Of a DNA stretch of 27,016 nucleotides, positions 15,718-22,139 are shown one piece after another; position 1 is the first letter of the stretch, and each line of letters opens with the position of its first letter. A model generated the notes under the pieces. The model saw only the letters and a program-made list of their open reading frames with translations, was not told where the DNA came from and did not search any database. The translations under genes and the position numbers were made by a program. The stretch is from a virus: IMG/VR virus record IMGVR_UViG_3300020473_000106, positions 1-27,016 of that record, one strand, 5' to 3'.

Positions 15718-15896
15718 TAAGTAAATTGTGGAATTGGTTTGTTGAAGCTATAAAAGAAACACTCAACCTTAGTTGGACTTTGGTTGGTTTAGTTATAGCC
15801 ACACTTACCTTAACAGGCTCTGCCCAGCAAGTTACTGGATTAGCTACTATAATAACATTAGGTATATGGTTACTAACGATAAGCTTCCGAAAGTAA
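15714..15896 (+). CDS. Small two-helix membrane protein (candidate holin)
   Basis: The protein has 60 residues and an ATGA overlap with the long acidic protein. After an amphipathic start (MISKLWNWFVEAIKETLN) come two hydrophobic segments at about 20-36 (TLVGLVIATLTLTG) and 41-57 (GLATIITLGIWLLTI), ending in FRK. This is a class II holin-like topology, and the DUF5675 candidate lysin follows closely. A second holin candidate lies at 19535, so this one could be an accessory or antiholin. Confidence 0.55.
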   Translation: MISKLWNWFVEAIKETLNLSWTLVGLVIATLTLTGSAQQVTGLATIITLGIWLLTISFRK

Positions 15897-15970
15897 ATTG
15901 TCGGACATATAAACACCCAAATGGGTACACTAATGTATCTATTTGTAATTGTAAATACCCAAAACATTAG
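15866..15970 (+). CDS. Possible small Cys-containing protein, 34 residues
   Basis: ATG 15866 opens a 34-codon ORF that overlaps the end of the preceding gene by 31 bases and stops eight bases before the lysin start. It fills what would otherwise be an 82-base gap. It is basic, with three Cys (VNCRTYKHPNGY, then ICNCKYP). The ribosome site is weak (TTAGG). Overlapping placement next to lysis genes recalls nested spanin genes, but no lipobox or signal is visible. Real expression is uncertain. Confidence 0.4.
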   Translation: MVTNDKLPKVNCRTYKHPNGYTNVSICNCKYPKH

Positions 15971-15978
15971 GAGTAATA

Positions 15979-16518
15979 ATGAAAAAATTCCAAGTAGTAA
16001 GGTTAAGCAGTCAAGCTGATAGTACCTCAGGTGTTTTATTCTCAATTAATGATGATGGAACTAAATCTTTCATGTGTTATACATTAGAGGATGAACATAG
16101 AGATACTAAGGTATGGGGTGAAACAAGAATACCAGAAGGTACATATAAGTTAGAGCTTCGTACTGAAGGTGGTTTCCATAGTCGATATGTAAAGAAATAT
16201 GGTTCTATGCACAAGGGGATGATTTGGGTAAAAGATGTACCTGGGTTTGAATATATACTTTGGCATACAGGCAATACTGATGAGCATACCGCAGGGTGTC
16301 TTATAATAGGACAATCTCAAACAAGTAACTTAATAAAGCCAGACGGATTTGTGGGATCCAGTGTTTCGGCATATAAGTATGTCTACCCAGTAATAGCAAA
16401 AGCTATTCAAGAAGGTGGAGCAGAAGTTACTTATATAGACTATGATACCAATACCCATTGTTCACCTAGTTGTAAAACAAAAGCACCTACTCGTAGATTT
16501 TTTAGTAGGCCTATCTAA
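15979..16518 (+). CDS. DUF5675 protein, candidate peptidoglycan-active enzyme
   Basis: The protein has 179 residues and AGGAG five bases before its ATG. It matches the DUF5675 family from memory: CYTLEDEHRDTKVWGETRIP at 33-52, then GTYKLELR, a Lys/Tyr segment, KGMIWVKDVPGFEYILWHTG at 79-98, and TAGCLIIG at 104-111. His96, Gly98 and Cys107 follow the order of the YkuD L,D-transpeptidase catalytic motif, so a Cys enzyme acting on peptidoglycan is a reasonable inference. The lysis setting (small membrane proteins upstream, a holin downstream) supports a role as endolysin or wall remodeller. A Cys/basic tail (HCSPSCKTKAPTRRFF) is unusual. Confidence 0.65.
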   Translation: MKKFQVVRLSSQADSTSGVLFSINDDGTKSFMCYTLEDEHRDTKVWGETRIPEGTYKLELRTEGGFHSRYVKKYGSMHKGMIWVKDVPGFEYILWHTGNTDEHTAGCLIIGQSQTSNLIKPDGFVGSSVSAYKYVYPVIAKAIQEGGAEVTYIDYDTNTHCSPSCKTKAPTRRFFSRPI

Positions 16519-18461
16519 TGGCTAAATCAGAAATAAACCAAAAGATACCTTATGATTTATCTTTAGAACAATTCCAAAAAGCTACTGGTATTGGTGGTTT
16601 ATGGTCAGTAGGTATAGACGGAACTGGATATATGTTATCCACATTAGAGGATGAAGCACCATTTGATTATAGGGCTTATACAGTTCAGTCTATACCAACT
16701 CAGAAACAAAAAATAGATACTTCTGCTGAGCCAGGTGAACAAACATTTGAGCAATGGTGGACTAGAGCCCAACACTCTTTCCATGAAGGTGCAGGTCAAG
16801 ATGTATTTGACGCCCCAGGTTCTAATCGATTTTCTTTTAGGTCAAGTAGAGGTGTAGATATATGGACAGAAGGTCAGATAAGTTTATTGAAAGATACCGA
16901 TAGTGTAGCTAATAGTACCGGTGATGACTTAAATTGGTTTGTGGCTGGTGGCTATCTATTTTATAGTAAAGATGGTTCATTATATAGAGGCACAACAGTT
17001 GATGGTAGTTTTACTGCAACAGATTTAGGTGGGCCTGGTAGTGGTCAAGATATAACTTCAATCACTACTGATGGTCAATTCGTTTATGTATGTTGGACAG
17101 GTGCAAATAATATAAGGAAAGCAGATATAGATTCCGGTAGCTGGTCTAGTGAAGGATCTTTAGCTAATAACTTAGACCCTGAAGTAATAGGTTTTGTTAA
17201 AGGTAGATTGATTGCTGGTAAAGATGAAAAATTATATGAGATAGATTTAACTACTACAGATGAGCCAGATCCTTTCTTTAAACATAGAACTACAGAATGG
17301 ACATGGACTTCAATAACTGAGGCTGGTCCAGCTATTTATGTGTCAGGTTATGCAGGTGAAACTTCAGAGATTTACGCCACAAGATTGGATAGTCAAGACT
17401 TAGCTTATGCAAGTGTAAGTACCCTAGGTGCTCCTGTAAGTGTATATAAAGCACCAGAGGGAGAAGTTATACATACTATTAAGGGTTACTTAGGTAAAGC
17501 TTTAGTAATTGGTACAAGTAAAGGTATAAGGTTAGCTTCAATCATTAGTGAAACTGGTGGATTAGAAGTTAGTTCTTTATTGGTATCAAGTGATGAAGGT
17601 TTATCTAACCCAGTTAAATCTATAGAATTAGATGGTGACTATGCTTACTTTGGATGGACTAAATATGATAGCACTTATTCTGGTATAGGTAAAATTGATT
17701 TATCTACTACGGCTTTCTCTAGCCATTTAATGTATGCTATTCAAGGTGATGTAACCAGCATAGCTCAGTTTGGTGGAAGGTTATTATTCTCTGTAAATAA
17801 TGTACCAAGTAGTGGCCACAGTAGAGTTATTAAAGAACATGCCACTAACTATGTAGGTACTGGTGAATTAGAAACAGGCGAAATCAGATATGGTACATTT
17901 GAAGTTAAGACCCTAAGATATTTTGACGCCATGTTAAAAGGTAATGGTCTATTAGATGTGGATTTAAAAGCAGACATAACTGGATCTTATACTAATATTG
18001 TATCTAACTGGGAAGCTGACATAGAAGTAACCGACCGAGTTTACGGTATTATTGAACAAAATTTAGATGATGATATATCAAGGTTTGAATTAAAGCTAAC
18101 CCTAAAAACTTTAGTTTCTACTGCCACACCTAAGTTATTAGAGTGGCGTTCAAGAGGTGAACCTAAAGTACAGGGAAGGTATAGGTACTTTGTTCCTATA
18201 ATGTTATATGATACAATGATAGGGAACAATGGCCAAGCATTTGGTTATGCTGGCTATAGCCAAGAGAAGTTAAATGAACTTACGAATATCTATAGGAATG
18301 GTAAAAGAATACAATTCCAAGATCCCGGAAGTCATTTACCTAACGGCACACCATCGGTGACGGTGAGAATTGAGGATTTACAATTCAAATCGTGGGCGCC
18401 ACCGAGCGGATATGAAGGACCAGGAGGTATAGCATTAGTGGTGATGAAGGAAGAATCCTAA
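16518..18461 (+). CDS. Tail protein, probably beta-propeller
   Basis: The protein has 647 residues and starts by a TAATG overlap. Residues about 100-430 contain repeated beta-strand blades of the type GYLFYSKDGSLYRG, GQFVYVCWTG, GRLIAGKDEKLYEI and GDYAYFGWTKYD, spaced about 40 to 60 residues apart, as in propeller folds of phage tail proteins. The C-terminal third has further beta segments and a Gly/Pro-rich end. It is probably a tail tip or nozzle-type protein; host binding is possible. Bases 18345-18420 are notably G+C-rich. Confidence 0.5.
   Translation: MAKSEINQKIPYDLSLEQFQKATGIGGLWSVGIDGTGYMLSTLEDEAPFDYRAYTVQSIPTQKQKIDTSAEPGEQTFEQWWTRAQHSFHEGAGQDVFDAPGSNRFSFRSSRGVDIWTEGQISLLKDTDSVANSTGDDLNWFVAGGYLFYSKDGSLYRGTTVDGSFTATDLGGPGSGQDITSITTDGQFVYVCWTGANNIRKADIDSGSWSSEGSLANNLDPEVIGFVKGRLIAGKDEKLYEIDLTTTDEPDPFFKHRTTEWTWTSITEAGPAIYVSGYAGETSEIYATRLDSQDLAYASVSTLGAPVSVYKAPEGEVIHTIKGYLGKALVIGTSKGIRLASIISETGGLEVSSLLVSSDEGLSNPVKSIELDGDYAYFGWTKYDSTYSGIGKIDLSTTAFSSHLMYAIQGDVTSIAQFGGRLLFSVNNVPSSGHSRVIKEHATNYVGTGELETGEIRYGTFEVKTLRYFDAMLKGNGLLDVDLKADITGSYTNIVSNWEADIEVTDRVYGIIEQNLDDDISRFELKLTLKTLVSTATPKLLEWRSRGEPKVQGRYRYFVPIMLYDTMIGNNGQAFGYAGYSQEKLNELTNIYRNGKRIQFQDPGSHLPNGTPSVTVRIEDLQFKSWAPPSGYEGPGGIALVVMKEES
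18422..18427 (+). promoter_or_regulatory. Candidate ribosome site for an ATT-started metallophosphoesterase
   Basis: AGGAGG ends six bases before ATT 18434, which is in frame with the metallophosphoesterase. The same bases encode Gly-Gly of the preceding protein, so a chance match is possible. Confidence 0.3.
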
Positions 18462-18574
18462 GTACTCCACAGAGTACAAGTCCAGACATAGATGAACATA
18501 TAAAAAGTCTAGGTCTGGATCCAAAAGACTACCATATTTTAGACCCAGTTGAAGTAAGAAGCTGGGATACAAAT
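18434..18574 (+). other. Probable N-terminal extension of the metallophosphoesterase
   Basis: The frame of the downstream gene is open from 18416 and reads like protein (IDEHIKSLGLDPKDYHILDP, then VEVRSWDTN) up to its first ATG. There is no ATG, GTG or TTG in this part. The pattern GLDP-D-Y..W followed by the Tyr-rich YYKLKL is like the N-terminus of actinophage metallophosphoesterases as I remember them. ATT 18434 would add 47 residues, giving 362 in all. Confidence 0.45.
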
Positions 18575-19522
18575 ATGGGTGATAGTGTAGAACGCCTACA
18601 TTATTACAAACTTAAATTAATCAGAAAAATCCCAGAGAAAAAGGATTACTATGATGATTTAATCAAACAAGTAAAAACCCATAAGCCTACAAAGAAAGTT
18701 GCTAAAGGTGATTCCACATTTGTGGTTGCCTTATCTGATTGGCAATTAGGTAAATCTGATGGTAAAGGTACAAAGATGATTACCAAAAGAATACTAGCCA
18801 TGATAGATGGTGTAACTAAACAAATAGAGGAACTCAGAAACTCTGGCGAAAAGATTGATGAGTTATATATTGTAGGATTAGGGGATATAGTAGAAGGTTG
18901 CGAAGGTCATTATGATATGCAGACTTTCTCAGTTGACCTAGATATGAGAAGCCAAGTTAGATTAGCTTGGCAACTACTTATCAAATGCTTAGAGGCATGG
19001 TCACCTTTAGTAAATGATATAAGGGTATCATGTGTACCAGGAAATCATGGGGAAGTAAGAAGGAACGGAAAAGCCTTTACTACTTTCGGTGATAACTGGG
19101 ATGTCCATGTATTTGAAATACTAGAGGCTGTATTATCCCAGAACAAAAAAGCTTATGGTCATGTTAAGTTTGAAATACCTAACGATGAATTAGTTATGGT
19201 AACAAAGATACGAGGAAACAAATTTGTATTTGCACATGGTCATCAGTTTAGAGCTGGTGGTACAAATAGTTTTGATAAACAAAAGAAGTGGTTGGCTTTA
19301 CAGTCATTAGCCAAACTACCTTCAGATGGTTGTGATGTAATCTTATCAGGTCACTTTCACCATTTGTCTGTAGTACAAGAATATAATACCTTATTTCTAC
19401 AAGCACCGTCTATGGATGGTGGTAGTAGATGGGCTGAGAATACTCATGCCTTAGTTTCGGATCCCGGAACATTGACTTTCTTAGTTACCAAAAATAAGGT
19501 TAGTAAAATTGAAGTTATTTAA
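18575..19522 (+). CDS. Calcineurin-like metallophosphoesterase
   Basis: From ATG 18575 the protein has 315 residues. The ordered metal-ligand motifs of the family are present: SDWQLGK (Asp55; Gln57 in the place usually taken by His), GLGDIVEG (Asp104), PGNHGE (Asn157, His158), FAHGHQ (His221) and LSGHFHH (His260, His262). Members hydrolyse phosphoester bonds with two metal ions; phage versions are often called Mre11-like or DNA-processing phosphoesterases, though the substrate here is unknown. The gene is in the late + strand block rather than with the replication genes. Coding probably begins upstream of this ATG (see 18434-18574). Confidence 0.8.
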   Translation: MGDSVERLHYYKLKLIRKIPEKKDYYDDLIKQVKTHKPTKKVAKGDSTFVVALSDWQLGKSDGKGTKMITKRILAMIDGVTKQIEELRNSGEKIDELYIVGLGDIVEGCEGHYDMQTFSVDLDMRSQVRLAWQLLIKCLEAWSPLVNDIRVSCVPGNHGEVRRNGKAFTTFGDNWDVHVFEILEAVLSQNKKAYGHVKFEIPNDELVMVTKIRGNKFVFAHGHQFRAGGTNSFDKQKKWLALQSLAKLPSDGCDVILSGHFHHLSVVQEYNTLFLQAPSMDGGSRWAENTHALVSDPGTLTFLVTKNKVSKIEVI

Positions 19523-19534
19523 GGGGGTGAAATA

Positions 19535-19717
19535 ATGGTTGAATATAAAGACATGTTAGAAAAAACACTATGGACCTTCGTGGAAGCGTTCATTGGTGCT
19601 TTAGTCGTTGCTCCTCTCGTAGGTGTAGAAGCTGAAACAATACAATTGGCTGCTATATCTGGAGCAGGTGCGGCACTTGTTGTCGTTAAGGAATTTGCCA
19701 AAGCAAAGATTTCCTAA
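19535..19717 (+). CDS. r1t-type holin
   Basis: The protein has 60 residues and a strong GGGGGTG ribosome site. The N-terminal MLEKTLWTFVEAFIGALVV and the C-terminal SGAGAALVVVKEFAKAK match, from memory, the r1t-like holins common in actinobacterial phages: two membrane segments (about 12-28 and 36-52) with a short acidic loop. It would form the lesion that lets the lysin reach the cell wall. It sits at the end of the late transcription unit, apart from the DUF5675 lysin candidate. Its stop overlaps a poly-lysine micro-ORF. Confidence 0.7.
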   Translation: MVEYKDMLEKTLWTFVEAFIGALVVAPLVGVEAETIQLAAISGAGAALVVVKEFAKAKIS

Positions 19718-19755
19718 TGCCAAAAAAGAAAAAGAAAAAGAAAAAAAGATATTAA
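19717..19755 (+). CDS. Poly-lysine micro-ORF
   Basis: The TAA of the holin overlaps an ATG (TAATG, 19715-19719) that opens a 12-codon ORF, MPKKKKKKKKRY, ending at 19755 right at the base of the terminator hairpin. Coupling and placement are like the real overlapping genes here, so translation is plausible. A stretch of A-rich Lys codons would also slow ribosomes. It may be a tiny basic peptide tied to lysis or packaging, or simply an A-rich tract before the terminator. Confidence 0.35.
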   Translation: MPKKKKKKKKRY

Positions 19756-19782
19756 GAAAGGCCCCTGAAATGGGGCTTTTCT
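19755..19782. terminator. Bidirectional intrinsic terminator between convergent arms
   Basis: An 11-bp stem (19755-19765 with 19772-19782, one G-T wobble) with the loop TGAAAT has a CCCC/GGGG core and A/T-rich flanks, so both strands give U-rich 3' ends. The + strand late genes and the - strand replication genes converge here. The stem includes the stop codon of the ferredoxin gene. Confidence 0.85.
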
Positions 19783-20026
19783 AAGGTTCAATCATTATAC
19801 ACTCGCCGGGACATTCCTCAGCGGATTCAATTACAGCTTCCTCTTGACCTTTAGGAACAACAGCTAAACCATTAGCTCCTTCTGTATTACCTTTTATTGC
19901 AGAATATATGTGGTCACCATCTTTAACATAGTAAAGACCATCATCTAAACCCACAAAAACATCAGGTGCTATTTCCTCACATAGTCCATCACCTGTACAT
20001 AAATCTTGGTCAATCCATACTTTCAC
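19781..20026 (-). CDS. Single-cluster ferredoxin, actinobacterial type
   Basis: The 81-residue protein opens MKVWIDQDLCTGDGLCEEIA, almost the signature of actinobacterial [3Fe-4S]/[4Fe-4S] ferredoxins that feed electrons to cytochromes P450 and other oxidoreductases. Cluster ligands are probably Cys10, Cys16 and Cys72 of ECPGEC; Asp13 stands where the second Cys of a four-Cys site would be, as in [3Fe-4S] or Asp-ligated [4Fe-4S] proteins. Cys76 is an extra nearby Cys. The GTG start has no Shine-Dalgarno site but a TATAAT box ends six bases upstream (leaderless start possible). It is last in the replication operon; its electron acceptor is unknown. It looks host-derived. Confidence 0.85.
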   Translation of the reverse strand: MKVWIDQDLCTGDGLCEEIAPDVFVGLDDGLYYVKDGDHIYSAIKGNTEGANGLAVVPKGQEEAVIESAEECPGECIMIEP

Positions 20027-20032
20027 AAAAGT

Positions 20033-20038
20033 ATTATA
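20033..20038 (-). promoter_or_regulatory. -10 box placed for a leaderless ferredoxin transcript
   Basis: On the - strand TATAAT (20038-20033) is followed by six bases and then the GTG start of the ferredoxin, so transcription would begin at or within a base of the start codon. Actinobacteria often use such leaderless mRNAs. No clear -35 box is seen (best is TTTGGC with a 16-base spacer). Confidence 0.45.
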
Positions 20039-20332
20039 TCATAAGCCATGTTTAGCCAAAGTTACAATCGCCTCTTCCGGTGATGTAATTACAGCAGAAA
20101 TCCCGCCGTCAGAAGTAATCCTATCTAAAAATAATTCTTGTTTAGGACTAAGACCATGAGTACCATCATGTCTTTTAACTTCAAAAGCCACAAATCTCCC
20201 AGAGATACATCCTATTATATCAGATATACCTCCACCTTGTGTAGCATTACCATGTATTTTAATCCATGTACCACCATAATCTCTAAGTGTGGATAGTATA
20301 GCTCTATGGATTACACTTTCTCTTGCACCCAT
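20039..20332 (-). CDS. VRR-NUC domain nuclease
   Basis: The 97-residue protein is a stand-alone VRR-NUC fold of the PD-(D/E)XK superfamily. Asp38 (GGGISDIIG), Glu51 and Lys53 (VAFEVKR) form the expected active site, with Glu5 in the N-terminal helix and SPKQ at 62-65 as a typical family motif. Phage VRR-NUC proteins cut structured or branched DNA, including Holliday junctions, in recombination and packaging. A strong AGGGAGG site precedes the ATG, and the gene overlaps its upstream neighbour by 22 bases. Confidence 0.85.
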   Translation of the reverse strand: MGARESVIHRAILSTLRDYGGTWIKIHGNATQGGGISDIIGCISGRFVAFEVKRHDGTHGLSPKQELFLDRITSDGGISAVITSPEEAIVTLAKHGL

Positions 20333-20805
20333 TTAGGCACCTCCCTTTTCGTATATTTTAATAAGTCTTTCTTATGAACCAAATAATATTCTCTATAAGA
20401 TTTAACTGGACTTCTATTGTTTTTCACATCATCAGGCATAGCTAATACAGGTTTAGTTAAATCTTTTATTTGGATATTCTTTGGTAGTTTATATAAATGG
20501 TCTCTCAATTTCTTTTCGGTTAAATGTTTCTTACCATATCTAAATGTATATTCCGAACATAGAGTAGTCCATAATCTGTAGGTATATTGATAATTACCAC
20601 TTCCTTGTCTTACCCACTTACTACAAGGGTGGTTAATATAACATGCCTTATATAATATATCATTTTCATAAGGTGCTATATCATCTAAAATTCTGTGGGC
20701 GGTACTCATTAGCTGGGCGTATTCTAAAATCATCTTAACCACATGCTTATCACAATGGTACATCGCCGCTTTAACAGGATCTTTATCTAGGTAAAAAATG
20801 TTCAT
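20311..20805 (-). CDS. Conserved phage protein of unknown function (MNIF-LD-DP type)
   Basis: The 164-residue protein opens MNIFYLDKDPVKAAMYHCDK then HVVKMILEYAQLMSTAHR, and has NHPCSKWVRQGSGNYQYTYR and a later CSEYTFRYGKKH. I recall this family from many marine and cyanobacterial phages, always as a protein of unknown function. Conserved His, Asp, Cys and Lys residues near the start suggest an enzyme or nucleic-acid-binding protein. AAGGAGAG lies six bases before the ATG, immediately after a perfect 12-bp hairpin (20823-20855), so its translation or transcription may be controlled. Confidence 0.6.
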   Translation of the reverse strand: MNIFYLDKDPVKAAMYHCDKHVVKMILEYAQLMSTAHRILDDIAPYENDILYKACYINHPCSKWVRQGSGNYQYTYRLWTTLCSEYTFRYGKKHLTEKKLRDHLYKLPKNIQIKDLTKPVLAMPDDVKNNRSPVKSYREYYLVHKKDLLKYTKREVPKWVQEKV

Positions 20806-20818
20806 GAAATCTCTCCTT

Positions 20819-20881
20819 GAAAAGAGTGGGTTACTTGGCGCATGTAACCCACTCTAATATTGCTACGAGAGAGGAGGTAGC
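20819..20881 (-). ncRNA. Candidate short two-hairpin RNA or structured 5' leader
   Basis: A consensus promoter (20888-20917) would start a transcript near 20881. The RNA begins in a hairpin with the loop CUCCUCUCUC (20876-20867), then a perfect 12-bp hairpin, then UUUU. If it ends there it is about 60 nt long; if read through it is the leader of the gene at 20311-20805. The CUCCU loop can pair with AGGAG ribosome sites. Purely structural inference. Confidence 0.25.
20823..20855 (-). terminator. Perfect 12-bp hairpin, possible attenuator
   Basis: AGAGTGGGTTAC (20823-20834) pairs exactly with GTAACCCACTCT (20844-20855) around a nine-base loop. On the - strand it is followed by only four U and then by the ribosome site of the next gene, so it would be a weak terminator or attenuator. 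As DNA it is also a palindrome fit for a dimeric repressor. Confidence 0.5.
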
Positions 20882-20886
20882 AATAT
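20857..20886 (-). promoter_or_regulatory. Perfect 10-bp hairpin/palindrome over the transcription start
   Basis: ATATTGCTAC (20857-20866) pairs with GTAGCAATAT (20877-20886) around a ten-base pyrimidine loop on the - strand (CTCCTCTCTC). It lies one base downstream of the -10 box of the strong promoter, so it covers the expected start site. It could be an operator or the first stem of the transcript. Confidence 0.5.
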
Positions 20887-20887
20887 A

Positions 20888-20917
20888 ATTATAACTCTAT
20901 ACTTGGACTATTGTCAA
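20888..20917 (-). promoter_or_regulatory. Consensus sigma70-like promoter
   Basis: On the - strand TTGACA (20917-20912), an 18-base spacer and TATAAT (20893-20888) match the consensus at all 12 positions. It overlaps the last codons and stop of the DUF669 gene and would drive the genes at 20311, 20039 and 19781. Confidence 0.7.
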
Positions 20918-21338
20918 CTGGTGTTTCAGATAATAAATCCCTGCTAAATACATCATTAACTTCGGACCTTTTTTGATTATCCCATTCACCATCAACTATA
21001 GATAAAGCACATGTTCTACCATTTAATTTATCTAATGGTATATCCATTGCACCTTCGCCGTTAATAGGTACACCACATGCTTCTAAAGTATTTCTAAAAT
21101 TCCACAATGATTGTGGTAATAAGACGGTATTATAAAAGAACTTCTGTCCATTAAATTCGCCTCCGTCTATTTGAAATACCCATACTACCATTGGGTTACC
21201 AGCTTTAGAAGTTTCAGCTTTAGCCTCTACTACTTTGGCAGGGTAATTACCTTCAGGTATTACGACTTTCTTTTTTCCTTCAACGCCAGTAAAATCTACG
21301 GATAGTTTTTTCTCGCTTTGAATATTTACTTCTCCCAT
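20889..21338 (-). CDS. DUF669-like ssDNA-binding protein
   Basis: The 149-residue protein has the DUF669 pattern: VIPEGNYPAKVVEAKAETSK at 26-45, VVWVFQIDGGEFNGQKFFYN at 51-70, and an SLWNFRNTLEACGV helix at 77-90, with an acidic C-terminal tail. DUF669 proteins lie beside Sak-type recombinases in phages and are thought to bind single-stranded DNA with an OB-like fold. Its ATG directly follows the stop of the RecA-like gene, with AGGAGG before it. The acidic tail (SETPVDNSPSIEL) is like the partner-binding tails of SSB proteins. Confidence 0.75.
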   Translation of the reverse strand: MGEVNIQSEKKLSVDFTGVEGKKKVVIPEGNYPAKVVEAKAETSKAGNPMVVWVFQIDGGEFNGQKFFYNTVLLPQSLWNFRNTLEACGVPINGEGAMDIPLDKLNGRTCALSIVDGEWDNQKRSEVNDVFSRDLLSETPVDNSPSIEL

Positions 21339-22139
21339 TTACTTACCTCCTAATTTGTTAAGTATCTTTGGAACTGTTACATTGTATGCCTGGTTAGGCA
21401 ATACAGGATCATCACCAGTTGTAAGTCTTTCACCTACTAAGGCTCTTGCACTTCTAAATTCCATACCATACATTACATCTGGTACTGCATCTATTGGTGC
21501 GCCTGCTGGTATATCACCTTCTTCAACAAAAGTTCTGGCTATAATATCTGGCATTTCGCAGAGTGTTGACCTAATTGAGGGCGACACATCTGGCACAATG
21601 TCAGGACCTGTGAAGTCTTTATCTTCCTTCAAGTACCTTTCTTGTGCTACATATATTAAGTTCATACCTTTTGTCCTACAAGTTGCAGATAGTTCTTCCA
21701 TAAACTCGTTCATGGATTGACCTAATCTACCCCAACTTTGCATAGTTGGATTGTTTGGCATGCGTTCTGTATCTCTACTTTCCTCATCTTTAAGGATGTA
21801 TCTCATACAAGTACGGGCCAATGCTGTTACTGTATCAATAACCACTGTCTTTCTATCGTGGTCACCATACTTTAGGTAATACAAAAAGTCATAGGCATTT
21901 GCCCATGTAACTTTCTGAGGTTTACCTTTCTTATCTACGGGAAACAGTTGTAAATCTGGTATATCTCTTACCGTCATCATACCTGGTTCAGCCATAAACA
22001 GAATTGGTTTTGGACCAGAACAAGCAAATCTAGTCTTACCAGTTTTCTGTTGACCATATACACACATGTGTAATGATTGGCCAACTTTATCTACTGTAGA
22101 TACTTGTCCTTGTATTTCGGCTAATCTAGCTTCGTCCAT
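21339..22139 (-). CDS. Sak4-like RecA-fold ATPase (phage recombinase)
   Basis: The 266-residue protein has a Walker A motif at 29-36 (GQQKTGKT), a Walker B strand at 99-102 (VVID followed by TVTAL) and NLIYVAQE near 160, as in RecA-fold Sak4/AAA_24 phage proteins. These anneal or exchange DNA strands, usually with a DUF669-type SSB, and help replication and genome repair. Adjacent DUF669 and RecB-like nuclease genes complete the usual set. It overlaps the upstream nuclease gene by 14 bases. Confidence 0.8.
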   Translation of the reverse strand: MDEARLAEIQGQVSTVDKVGQSLHMCVYGQQKTGKTRFACSGPKPILFMAEPGMMTVRDIPDLQLFPVDKKGKPQKVTWANAYDFLYYLKYGDHDRKTVVIDTVTALARTCMRYILKDEESRDTERMPNNPTMQSWGRLGQSMNEFMEELSATCRTKGMNLIYVAQERYLKEDKDFTGPDIVPDVSPSIRSTLCEMPDIIARTFVEEGDIPAGAPIDAVPDVMYGMEFRSARALVGERLTTGDDPVLPNQAYNVTVPKILNKLGGK

